Assembly: GCA_029378245.1 (NCBI GenBank)
Contig: JARKIF010000011.1
Location: 372,001-436,000, forward strand
Length of the DNA stretch: 64,000 nt
Direction of reading: 5' to 3'
DNA from: Roridomyces roridus
Taxonomy: Eukaryota; Basidiomycota; Agaricomycetes; Agaricales; Mycenaceae
Position numbers and translations under genes: made by a program. Below, one piece after another: positions 54,809 to 64,000 of this stretch. Under the pieces are notes generated by a model, which was not told where the DNA came from, ran no database searches, and saw only the letters and a program-made list of their open reading frames with translations. The stretch's first letter is position 1, and each line of letters begins with the position of its first letter.

Positions 54809-56453
54809 GTGGAGCGAACAGCGAAGGAGCAACTGGTCAGATCAGCCCTCCCCCGCGCGCTTTTTTCTCGGGACATATGGCCCGAAGAGAAAAATTTGGA
54901 GACCCTAGGAAAATACGTTTACGTACGCCGGTGTACGGCAGTGTGGGACTCAACTCCTCCCCGAAAGCCGAAGCTAACGGTTCCGCCCCGGGGGGCGGAG
55001 AGGAGCAATACCCACTAATAACCTAGACTCCCTCAGAGATACTGCCGGGAGATTTGTGTCGCCGTCGAGGACGTTCTTCCAAGTATTTAGGACCATTTTG
55101 AGATTGAGTGCTCTGTTCTCGAATTTGAGTTTGTCAGTCAAAATGAAGTCTGAGCGAAGGCGTTCGTTGATGCACGCGAGCCACTTGTTGTGGACTTCGT
55201 GTTCTGAAGGATACTTTTCGGGATTGCTCCCGTTGTCAATCACCCGTGTGCAGCGGGTTTTCCAAATTTGGTGAGCCGTTTCGGAGATCAGAATTCGGAA
55301 TAGCCGGTCCGCACCGCTATCTTTCTTCCCACTCGCATCGTGGACTCCAGCGAAACCGCAGGCCAGAATACCGCCCAAGGATACCTCGGGCCAGGAATAC
55401 CCCTTCATTTCCCATAGTTGTTGGGCCAGACTCCACATCTTTTCTCGCCCTGGGGCGTCGCATTCCAGCAGAATGTGCTCGAGCGTGTCGTCGACATGGC
55501 AATGCCGACACTCCGCATAGTGCTCGTACGTCGGTATGTTGAGCCAGTATGTCCCGACTTTGTACGCCTGATGCATACATCTCCATAGAAAGTCTCTCGT
55601 TTTCCTCGTGATGTCCGGGTGGTACAGGGATTTCCATATTTCGGCGTCTGTCGGTGTTCTCCCTCCCAATAGCGTTGCCGCTTCTCTGGCTCTTGACAGC
55701 ATTTGTTTCGTCTTTTCGCGAACTGGGCGCTTCCGGCGTGCTTTTAATGCTTTGTAGAAGGTGCGTTGTGTGCCTTTACTCAATTTCATTCCTGTGACCT
55801 TGTAGCCTTGAGGAATGTCGACATTCAAAACATCGTCGGGTTCATCTTGGAGGCCTTGTGTTGCGATGGTGTTTGCTTTTTGCATTCCGGTGCTGTGTTC
55901 GATGTCCATCTTCTGGAAGGTGCATTTGGTTCCTCGACCACGGAGCGCCGCAACGATGGCTCTGAGGAGCCTGTGATTTTCGATATCCACCCAGTCCGTG
56001 TCCTCCTTATCCTCTAGATCTGTCGTGAGGTGTCTGATCGTAGCCTTGCAGCTTATTTTGAAATGGAGCTCCGTCAATAGTGGTTGGCTCTGCAGCGCGT
56101 AAAGGATGGCCGCCGCGTGTCCGCTTCGTTTCGATGAGAGGTCCGTCGGGACTGGGATATTGGTATTCCTTTCGTTACCTTCCGATATCCATATACTACC
56201 GGAGGATTTGTAGAGTCCTTCTTCGTCAATTTCATGAGCGTTGCCAATGTATATCGTGGTCTGAGTTGGAGGGTCCTCGTCGTTCTGAGGCTGCAACTGG
56301 TGTGCCGGTGTTGGATGTGGGTCCTCCCCAAAAATTCTGAATCCGTCCACCTTCTTTGCGAGATGTATCTTCGGGTCGAAAGTTATCGGCTTGTCGTCCG
56401 CAAGTGCTTTGATGTTGTCATCTCTCCCTTGGGGTGTAAGCTCTGGATTGCGC
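54777..56453 (-). mobile_element. 5'-truncated non-LTR retrotransposon (LINE)
   Basis: 1,677 bp between perfect 15-bp target-site duplications. On the minus strand it ends in a pure A tail of 31 bases (T-run 54777-54807), which marks the 3' end. The ORF is open right up to the 5' junction, so the copy was truncated on insertion. Perfect duplications, an intact ORF and a long unbroken tail point to a recent event. Confidence 0.92.
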
Positions 56454-56455
56454 AC
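54974..56455 (-). CDS. LINE ORF2 C-terminal part: RNase H-like and zinc region
   Basis: About 493 codons of the 3' end of a non-LTR polymerase ORF. The first half has the RNase H-like layout of mushroom LINEs: TTIYIGNAHEIDEEGL, SSGSIWISEGNERNTNIPVP, SGHAAAILYALQSQPL, then GRGTKCTFQKMDIEHS near the end of the fold. The usual acidic catalytic residues are not obvious, so RNase H activity is doubtful. The second half has the CxxC-HxxC type zinc region AECRHCHVDDTLEHILLECD typical of RVT-associated C-termini. Reverse transcriptase and endonuclease domains are absent because of 5' truncation. The frame's first codon overlaps the target duplication and is not a true start. Confidence 0.85.
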   Translation of the reverse strand: MRNPELTPQGRDDNIKALADDKPITFDPKIHLAKKVDGFRIFGEDPHPTPAHQLQPQNDEDPPTQTTIYIGNAHEIDEEGLYKSSGSIWISEGNERNTNIPVPTDLSSKRSGHAAAILYALQSQPLLTELHFKISCKATIRHLTTDLEDKEDTDWVDIENHRLLRAIVAALRGRGTKCTFQKMDIEHSTGMQKANTIATQGLQDEPDDVLNVDIPQGYKVTGMKLSKGTQRTFYKALKARRKRPVREKTKQMLSRAREAATLLGGRTPTDAEIWKSLYHPDITRKTRDFLWRCMHQAYKVGTYWLNIPTYEHYAECRHCHVDDTLEHILLECDAPGREKMWSLAQQLWEMKGYSWPEVSLGGILACGFAGVHDASGKKDSGADRLFRILISETAHQIWKTRCTRVIDNGSNPEKYPSEHEVHNKWLACINERLRSDFILTDKLKFENRALNLKMVLNTWKNVLDGDTNLPAVSLRESRLLVGIAPLRPPGRNR

Positions 56456-56468
56456 GTCTTTGACTAGT
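56454..56468 (+). repeat. 15-bp target-site duplication, right copy
   Basis: Identical to 54762-54776. Confidence 0.9.
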
Positions 56469-57000
56469 CATTTCCGCTTACTTATGCCTCGAACATGGAT
56501 CTCTCCCTGCCAACTTCCGCCGCTACGTGTTACCATCTCCGCCGACATGGGCGATGTTTGCCCGGAACGGAACCGCCGAACCGGATTGCCAGCCGATGCC
56601 AGTCCCGTTGCACTCTTGCTTCAGTGCACGGTGGCATGCACCACCATGCATTGACTCGACCGAGACTCGCAAGAGACTCGACAGCTGTTTCAACTTTCCA
56701 CCCCCTTACAACTTAAGACTTCGCATACTTACTCAGAAACTCTGGCTACTTGGATCTCCTTGACATCCTGGCTTTCCATTATTCTGGAAGGTTGCTGGAG
56801 AGTCTTGCATCCACATTCAACGATCTTTGCCCTCGCCGTTCTCAATTGTTGTTCAGTTATATCACCCCTTATTTAAGCACTGAGCTGAAGCATTCCCACC
56901 ACTGACTACCAGCCCTCCAGACTCGGATTTCCATGCTCCCGCAATGGCCCCTCAAAAGCAGGTAGCTTTAATGCCCACTTGTAACGAGTAATCCAGACAC

Positions 57001-57496
57001 TCACGTATAAATCAAAGAATCGAACCCAATAGTCACAACTGGCCCCGGGACAGGGTGGATTGAAAGCGTGTGCGTGTCATTAATGAGTCCCGTCTGGGAG
57101 ATGGGGTAGTCTATTGTGCCCGGAGCGCCCAGCGGCGCCCCTGGAATCTGCACACCGTCCAATTCGAGGGTGACGGTGCCTGGACCAAAGACGGCGATAT
57201 CGGCGTAGAATGCCACGCCTGAGATCCACCAAGCCATCAGAACTTGGAAGGAATCATGGGCAGAGGCTGATCATACCTGGAAATCGGACGGTAATCGAGT
57301 CGTTGCTGAAAGTAGCCGAGTGATTGTAGAGCCCTTCCAGCGCAGAGTCGATGCCGTACGAATTGGCTGTATTGCATTGGAAGGTTGGGCCGCCGTACAG
57401 GATATCCACCGAAGTGTCGTCCACGGTGAAGTTTTGCAGATATGCACCGACGAAACTCACATAGAGGAGCAGGAGGGAGTGTGCGAGCAGCAGCAT
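57001..57496 (-). CDS. Small secreted beta-sandwich-like protein
   Basis: Two exons visible, joined at FPG-VAFYADIAVFG over an intron near 57208-57278. The signal peptide is MLLLAHSLLLLYVSFVGA; an in-frame Met 19 codons earlier is possible but would spoil it. The mature part reads FTVDDTSVDILYGGP, then SITVRFPG, VTLELDGVQIPG, NDTHTLSIHPVPGPVVTIGFDSLIYT. This resembles galactose-binding-like beta-sandwich proteins common in mushroom secretomes, often ahead of a C-terminal membrane helix. A GTGAGT donor lies at the last codons, so a further exon toward 56950 is possible and the 3' end is uncertain. Confidence 0.6.
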
Positions 57497-57779
57497 GACT
57501 GAGCGGGGGAAGACAGAAAAGCTGTATCCGCAGCAGTTGTTATATGGCCGCATTGACGGCTCGGATTGGACGATGGGTACTCATAGGCGCTTCTTTTGCG
57601 CGCCATTGACATTTGGTGGCAGATTTGCGGGCCCGGCCGAGTTGACCCATTAGACGCAATATCTACAGCATGGAGAAAGGAGAGAGAAAGACTGACGACG
57701 ACGCGATAGCAGGTGCCTTGGGGGCTGAAGTGGGAGGTGTAGCTGTAGCATTAATGCAATATGGGCAACCAGTATTGCA

Positions 57780-57845
57780 TCCCACATTGCATTAAAGGCG
57801 TACCTTGGCCGCCCAGCCAAGGATCACCTTTATTGCATTATGGGA
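57780..57845 (+). repeat. Hairpin repeat, copy A
   Basis: Imperfect inverted repeat tcccacattgcattaaagg / cctttattgcattatggga around a 28-bp loop. Similarity to copy B extends past the right end through a gtacac...gcgag...ccgcccgc stretch, to about 57898. Confidence 0.7.
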
Positions 57846-59816
57846 CACTTCCTTTTCGGGTACACCGGCGAAGCGAGAGCAAGCGAGATGCCGGGGCAGT
57901 GTGACCGCCGCCCGCAGTGCCAGCTCGGCTGGTGACGTTGGGTTGTTGACCCATTGGCTGTCAAAATGTCAGATCAGTTCAAATCATTCCTCAATCATTC
58001 GCGCCCTCCTGCTGTCCGTCCCGGCTTCCCTACTGATGATCTTGTGGGGAGAGGTGGGTCCCTTTATGTAGTAAATGACATTCATTACTGCGTGTGTGAC
58101 CGACTCGGACAACCCATCAAGATTCATTGATGGGGCTCTGTTCCTCCGTTCCACACCCCGAGCAATTAGAACAGCATGTTAGCATCCATATCAGTGGTGG
58201 ATACGTCATATGAGACGGTGAAAACTACCCAGTGGAGACCGAGTGGGGACCAGAGGCCGATCCAGAGTTGTATTGCTCCCCACTTGCTCAGTGGTGAAAT
58301 CTTCCTGCATTAAGACACTGACTTGGATCCAGGCACTTGTATGAGTGACTTCGAGTCCCTATAGCAGTCAGACTGTGCCCTGGCTTGCTTTAACAGCCCC
58401 AATACTTCTACAGTTATTGAAATTTGCATTTCAACCATAAATCAGTTCACAGTATACCACAGAGCTGAGGTGGCTCTGAGGGACTCAGAGGCCGGTCAGG
58501 AGTATCCTATGGATGATATTTGAGTGTGGTAAAAATTCTGAGGCCTTAGCATGAACATAACGGCCACAGCAAGTGTTCGAGCCCAGAGTGGCGCACTCCT
58601 CGGTTAGTTTTCTCGGGGAATACGCGGTTTTTTTACCTGTTCAAATGTTTTACGGGAAATGTGAGTCGGAGGAAGTGTTGAGTTTCATTGTATCATTGTA
58701 AACCCTTGAAATCACATCCACAGACCACTACAATACAACCCACAGCGATGAAATCACTGGGAGACTAACCTAACTCTTCGTCACAATTGAGCACAGATAC
58801 ATTGCCCCAGCTGTCCACAAATTTAGTTCAGGATCGGGTACATTGATACAAAAGAAGGTTATCGAGCCTGTTACACCCACTCAAAGTGCTCTGTGGGTCC
58901 TGCGATCCTTCAAATTTTCAGACATCGGGGCATGATTCGGCAAGATCACCACTCAAGCGCTGTCAAACAGCTCAAATAACATAAGGTAACATAATTCGGA
59001 TGGCATGCTATATATCACGGAACCGGCTGGCTGGATGCTGCAGCAGGAGGTTGCGGCCCCGAACAATCCAAGAAACACTGACTTCTTACCCAGAACAGCT
59101 CACGGTTAGCTCTGAGTGCCGTGTTCCCAGCTGCTCCCGATTTGCGAGGTCAGAACCTTGCTCAGTCATATCAAACAGCATTGAGTCAGAGTCTTGACAC
59201 CTGCCATTTCTTTCACGAGAACAATGCATTGAGCTACATAATAAGTAGTGTAAGGAGGATGTATGATTACTTGGAGGTGCCACACAATTGGAATGGGAGA
59301 GCCCAGCGGCCACGGGATGCCCTGAGTGTGTCGCCTAAGCTAACCAAATGCCGCCGTGAAGAGGGGGAACGGGAGTTGGAATGGGAGTGGGAACTTCGGG
59401 ATATGGCATGCGGTGATGCTGATGTATAAACAACAAATCAGGATTCTCAGGAAGCTACATACACCTCGAATGAGTGGTGGCAGCCGCTCTTGATGCCGTA
59501 GCTTGTGTCGATTCAGGGATGAGCTCGATGCAGAGGAACAGGAGGCCGCTGGCGTAGCTGGAGGCAATGATTGATTGCAATCACATTCATATCAATAATC
59601 AGACGCTCACCAACCGTGGAAAACCGGAGCTTCCCAATGTCAAGGCGGATGTGCCCGATTTCAACAGGCGATGGGAAACCTCGGCCCTCCGCGGCACGAT
59701 GGATACCAAAGGATCTAACAAGCCCAAGTCCGGTGCGCGGGCGGCATGTCCGGCAGCGATGGCCGCAGGTTTCTCGCCAGCTGTCTCGCTCCTGTCGTGT
59801 ACATAATGCATCACAT

Positions 59817-59881
59817 TCCCATAATGCAATAAAGTCAATCCCTGCCGCCCAATGAGGGTATGCCTTTATTGCAATGTGGGA
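59817..59881 (-). repeat. Hairpin repeat, copy B (inverted)
   Basis: The same hairpin in reverse orientation (tcccataatgcaataaag / ctttattgcaatgtggga). Flanking similarity to copy A runs leftward to about 59738. Confidence 0.7.
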
Positions 59882-60421
59882 TGCAGTAATGGTCGACGAT
59901 ATCGCAATAAGGGAGCAACCACTGGTGGAAGTGGTCGCTGTCCAGCCCAATAAACGACAAAAAATACCAACCTACGCGGACGCATGGCGACAGCGGGAAT
60001 CGAACCCCGATGCTGGACCGAGTGGCAACGGACCAGCGGAACCGTCGTGTGAATCCGCGTCGACGAGATTCACGGCGCAGTCTGAGTCGACAGAATCCAG
60101 TAACATTTGCGGGCTGGAACTGTGTTTTGGACTCGCACGCCGATGTCATCATAGCCTTACAGCTGCCGTCGCGCGGCCAGCGTCGGCTTCTGATGGATGT
60201 GACCAGCGGATCAACATGTAAATGATCTCTTCCAAGTTGAAGCACTCCGGGGCAAATCGCTTTCGCAGTCGCGAGCCCACCACATTTCTAATGGCTACGA
60301 CTCAGAAGAGTGGTCTACTAGTATGAGCTCGCGGCACCCGCTTGAGGCACAAGTATGTGCTCAATAGGAGCGTTCAGGTACATCTGTCATTCCAGGGAAG
60401 TCTCCTTTGAACTGTATTGAA

Positions 60422-61907
60422 TTAAAACTTTCGGCCAACCCAGATGAAACCGCGTACAGCTTTGATCTCGACAACATTTTGGGTCAAACCAGACACATCA
60501 TCCACCGCGGCTTGACTGGCCCCTTCGGTGTTCGCGCATGCCCTAGCATCGGGGGTAAACTGAATGGCGGACATGAGGACGATCTCTGTGCCATTCTCCA
60601 TGGCCAGCCCGCGGCCACCAACGATCCTCATGCGTGAATTGAGAACGACCAGTATGGTGTTGGCGTAGAGCTTCTGCAAGATATCCGCCGGTGGGACGTA
60701 GTACATCCGTTGGCGGAAGGTGAGGAAGAGGACCAATATCAGGATGGCCACGAGAGCTATAGAATTCAGATATTAGTTACCTGGCCCACGCCGTTAACAA
60801 ATCGAGTGACAGACCCGTCAAGGTGCCGGTCTCGATAATCAGCCGAGTCAGTTTCGCGACAATGGTCTGTGTCTGACGGATTCCCGTGATGTTTTTGAAT
60901 CTGGTCAACTTGGCTTGATGTCAGTGGTAGATTTACCTGAAGAGAACAGGGATGCTCGCGTAGTAAGTCATGCAGATTGCGATGAGCACATCACAGAGTG
61001 CGGAGGTCGAGCACCAAACCTTTGGATGATTGCGATAGTCAAAGGTATCATGAGGGACCATTGAGTGTGACCACTCACTGCTATCGCGAGAGAGATACGG
61101 CGAGTTTGGAGGGAGGTCAAGTCATTCGCTGGGTCCAGGAATGAAGCTGAGGTTGCGCGCAGTGGGAAAGGTGTCACACCTGTCCTGATGAAGGCGGCAG
61201 CGACAAAGGCGCCGGTGCTGCTAGCCATGGAGATCTAGTTCATCCGGGGAACTATGACTCTTCCCGTAAGATATAATAAAATATAATGACTCACTGCTAC
61301 GATCAGACCGGGAATCACCCGATTTCCACCAGATAATACATGGATTCGATAAGCATAGAAGCACTGGGTAATGCATGCGACTTTCGGAATTTTCAGTGTA
61401 TCACATCTCTAGCTAGAGAATTTCACTCCTACCGATTCCACTCATTGTGGGGACCGTCAGCCATGCAAAATAAGTCTTGGTCAACGTGGAGAGTTGCGCA
61501 AAGCCGTAGCCAAAGATCGCGAAGGCGTTGTCGACAAGCAAGATTGTGGTGACGAGTTCGATGGTGTATACAGAATACACAAGGATCTTTGTGAAGGCCC
61601 TGTCATCCGGGAAGGCCTGGTAGTATAGGTCTGCGACAAGTGTCCTAGTCAGATGCAAGTATTTGCGGTGGGATTGAGCACCACTCACACACTTGGACGG
61701 ATAGGATACCAAGCAACACTGAGTCTAGAATGTTCCCAATGATCTGCAATTAAAATTTGCTGAGCTGGGGACGGAGGTATGGGAGTTGCCTGCCTACCAA
61801 TGGCCCGGATCTGAAGCACATTACAGTATCTCTATCTTCCCGGAAAATATCACCTACATTTGTACGACAGCCGATGTGAGCAGGGGATCTGGGAGGGAAG
61901 AGGCCAT
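60422..61907 (-). CDS. DUF6534 seven-helix membrane protein, complete
   Basis: Fungal-specific membrane protein family of unknown function, often compared with receptors. Seven or eight exons. Start MASSLPDPLLTSAVV; then IIGNILDSVLLGILSVQVYLYYQAFPDDRAFTK (written in parts: TM1 and loop); ILVYSVYTIELVTTILLV (TM2); KTYFAWLTVPTM; MASSTGAFVAAAFIR; VWCSTSALCDVLIAICMTYY; the diagnostic IVAKLTRLIIETGTLTGL; LVAILILVLFL; and MYYVPPADILQKLYANTILV with VVLNSR at the end of TM7. A polar 60-residue tail follows. The order and spacing match the family, so this copy appears functional, unlike the truncated one at 49-50 kb. Confidence 0.82.
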
Positions 61908-62381
61908 GTTGAGGCAGTCCGGTGGCGATCCGGTCGCCACAATTTATGGAGAACCCGCGCCGCTAAAAATTCATGGGAAGGATCAATTCTCTGATGCGCG
62001 GAAGAGAAATGCAGAGAGATGCGGGTGTTTCAATCTTTGTTCAATCTTTTTTCTCAAATAGAAGAACCAGAGACGCCCAACCAGTATCACTGTGTGTGAA
62101 AGCGTGTGGAGCAGCAGCTGGAGCTTGTGTGGAGCCACTGGGGCGGCGTCAAAGCGGCGTGCCACTCGCGAGTCGTCGACTCGAAAATGATCATATATTG
62201 AGCCTTTTGCTGCATTCCGGATAGGAGGTCAAAAAAGAGAAGGAGGAACTCTTCTCGAGCACACTGGCCATCGAACTTGCATCGAACGAGCGTCGAGGTG
62301 CCAGCCCAGCTTGATGATTGTCAGTTTTGAGATGGCATCATCGTGACGTGTCACGCGTTCCAAGTCACTCTCCGTCCCGTC
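61908..62381. other. Intergenic between divergent DUF6534 and MIC12
   Basis: Shared upstream region of about 470 bp. No exon recognised. Confidence 0.5.
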
Positions 62382-62865
62382 ATGTCGTTTCTTGCAGGCC
62401 CAGTGTCGGGCGCCCTGGTCGCCGGCGGAGTGCGTCTTCCGGCCAAGACTGTTCTCAAACTCATCCCAGACAGCTCTACTACGGCTACTCCAACATGATG
62501 CAGCTCAAGTGCGTGTACTTGTCTCTCCGACCTGTCCCGTCGCTGACCTCTTTCCAGGACGGAACAGCATCGAAAAGAGTCTGTCTTTGCGCTACCCTCC
62601 CCATTCCTATACCTCTCTGACGCAAGGCGTCTCCAGCCTCCACGCACTAAGCGTCCGCCTCGTCGAGCACCCCGCGCTCATCATAGCCCCACCGTCGGCT
62701 GCCACGCGGATTACACCGCCGTCCTTCAACTCTGTGCTCCAGGCACGGTGGAATCAAGAGATTACAACCCTATTCGGAGGATTGCGAGAATGGAATGTCC
62801 GTGCGCAAGAGTGGGCGCGGACGGAGCTGTATGGTGGAGAAGTGCGGTCGAGTGGGCAGCGGTGA
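62382..62865 (+). CDS. MICOS complex subunit MIC12
   Basis: Small inner-mitochondrial-membrane protein of the MICOS complex that keeps crista junctions. Four short exons. Start MSFLAGPVSGALVAGG, joined to LYYGYSNMMQL (membrane segment), then KTEQHRKD, then LHALSVRLVEHPALIIAPPSA, QARWNQEITTLFGGLREW and a C-terminal YGG motif before a short tail. Start, helix with YYG, the TEQHR-D-LHxLS heptad region and the KARWNxEI block match fungal MIC12. About 116 residues, typical. The last intron uses a GTCTGT donor inferred from frame continuity. Confidence 0.82.
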
Positions 62866-63688
62866 TGTCTGTGAGCGTTATAGAATTCATTTCTCTGCAT
62901 TTTCAATTTCATTCTTGGAGTAATCCTCCTCTTCCGACTCACTCCAACTGGGGAGACTGCCGTCGACCTGACGATGCCGAATCCCTCCTTCAAGTCTCCT
63001 GTCCATTCTCGCCGCGCCCGTGACGTCTTCCTGGTGGGGACCGGCATCACCACTGACCCTGATGGCAGCTTGGTCTTGTTTGTTCGCCGGATTTTTCGGT
63101 TCCCACTTTGCACGCCTTATAACTTTGTACCATATAGCTCATTGGCTTAGCACCAAACTAAAAGTACCCCTCGAATAAGCTGAAAAATGTGGCTAGCTGG
63201 CCGCTTTTTTTTTGTTCCGTCTGTTATTGAAAGATAGAGTGGATTTCTTGGGAAATGTGCAGTCTTTTGAGATTTTTTAACTAATTCTGGAAAAACGGGC
63301 CAGCTAGCATCGATGCTTGGTGTAATCTGAGCATCTCTTCACGCGAGACCCAGACGAAACGCAGCCATGGGAAAGAGTTGAAAGCTTCGGCAGAATGCGT
63401 GTCAGTGATCCCTTACATCATATCATCGGCTCTCATCTCGCTTCCCGCTCCCTCTTTGCACAAACTTTCTCGCATGTCCGGCCGTCCTTCCCACTCACTT
63501 TCTCACTCCTTGGATGATGCCAAAGTTGTCTCAGCCACAGCACCAAACCGAGCGTCTCCAGCAGCATCTCAGCAGTATCTGTTAACCACTGAATCACAAA
63601 GAAGTCGACGACTCCGTCCCTTACGTGTCCCGGACGGAGAATACCTAACCAGCTCACGAAACGAGGAACACGAACGGCAGACTCACCC
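62866..63688. other. Intergenic, no gene recognised
   Basis: A plus-strand frame at 63378-63776 (MSGRPSHSLSHS) may include an upstream exon of the partial gene at the right edge. Confidence 0.4.
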
Positions 63689-64000
63689 ATGCCGACAAAG
63701 ATGTCCCACTCTTTCGATGCTGGAGTCCCGAGTGGCCGTCCGGAGCGCGACCTTTCGCAGGCCCGGTTTACACTGACCCGGCTGCAAAGCGAAGGAACGC
63801 GTTTCGTACCAGAGCTTCCAAGCTTCGGTATGGCGCAGAGAAGTTCGCGAGTCGAAGAAGAAGGCAGAGGCCGATATGGGCAAGCACTTGAAGAGGAACT
63901 TCACGGTAGGAGGATGGGGCTGGAGAACGATCGAGAAAACAGGAATGCATCGGTGTGGCCTTCCCATACCCATCGAGCACTGACCCTCCGCAGCCCTTGC
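63689..64000 (+). CDS. Partial hypothetical protein at window edge
   Basis: A frame of 104 codons with no stop before the window ends, starting MPTKMSHSFDAGVPSG. It is polar and Arg/Glu-rich (SSRVEEEGRGRYGQALEEELHGRR). An upstream exon beginning MSGRPSHSLSHSLDDAKVV near 63475 could be spliced to it through a GTATCT donor. No family recognised. It continues beyond the window or may be chance. Confidence 0.35.
   Translation, partial: MPTKMSHSFDAGVPSGRPERDLSQARFTLTRLQSEGTRFVPELPSFGMAQRSSRVEEEGRGRYGQALEEELHGRRMGLENDRENRNASVWPSHTHRALTLRSPC

Larger units (their letters stand above)
57554..60421. other. Gene-poor 2.9 kb with inverted hairpin repeats
   Basis: No coding gene is recognised. Two copies of a hairpin repeat in opposite orientation sit near 57.8 and 59.85 kb. 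Between them only short frames occur. Confidence 0.45.

Noticed and set aside
59995..60015. B-box-like GGTTCGATTCC near a T-run on the minus strand
   Set aside because: The T-stem has mismatches and no acceptor partner is found at the right distance.

Overview
The window comes from a filamentous basidiomycete, most likely an Agaricomycete (Agaricales-like). The evidence is the gene style: most introns are 45-60 bp with GT-AG ends, coding exons are GC-rich, and many genes belong to families that are expanded in mushroom-forming fungi (NACHT STAND proteins, F-box/leucine-rich proteins with an N-terminal coiled coil, DUF6534 membrane proteins, TPR proteins, small intron-rich Cys proteins). No species assignment is made.

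Layout. 0-10 kb: an alpha-glucoside-type sugar/H+ symporter; an F-box protein with an inverted C-terminal fragment of a paralogue; a protein-disulfide-isomerase homologue that has lost its CXXC sites. 10-18 kb: a NACHT P-loop protein interrupted in an exon by a 535-bp terminal-inverted-repeat element; a PLP-dependent serine/threonine dehydratase or racemase; an FSH1-type serine hydrolase. 18-31 kb: a doubtful ORF; a DHA1-type MFS exporter; a secreted GDSL/SGNH hydrolase; two small Cys-rich proteins; a four-pass membrane glycoprotein. 31-41 kb: a decayed TPR-repeat pseudogene; a GT18 (MGAT5-like) glycosyltransferase; a yeast-type amino-acid permease. 42-50 kb: a single-pass membrane protein; a 90-residue conserved protein; a GH18 chitinase with a chitin-binding module; a truncated DUF6534 gene. 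50-57 kb: a Crinkler-like ubiquitin-fold protein with two SUMO-interaction-like motifs; a 415-bp hAT-like element; a small Zn2Cys6 protein; a 5'-truncated LINE with a perfect 15-bp target duplication. 57-64 kb: a small secreted protein; an inverted pair of hairpin repeats; a complete DUF6534 gene; the MICOS subunit MIC12; and an ORF running off the right edge.

The window has no single operon-like pathway. It mixes housekeeping genes (MIC12, GT18, permeases) with fast-evolving accessory families. The accessory part carries the novelty. Two short non-autonomous DNA transposons have clear ends and target duplications (3 bp and 8 bp), and each has clusters of its own short motif just inside both ends. 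I read these clusters as subterminal transposase-binding arrays. One of the two elements splits the NACHT gene in frame. A very recent LINE insertion, three decayed gene copies and a catalytically dead PDI paralogue point the same way, to active turnover. Exon structures were assembled by eye from splice signals and reading-frame continuity, so boundaries may be a few bases off where not stated as exact.
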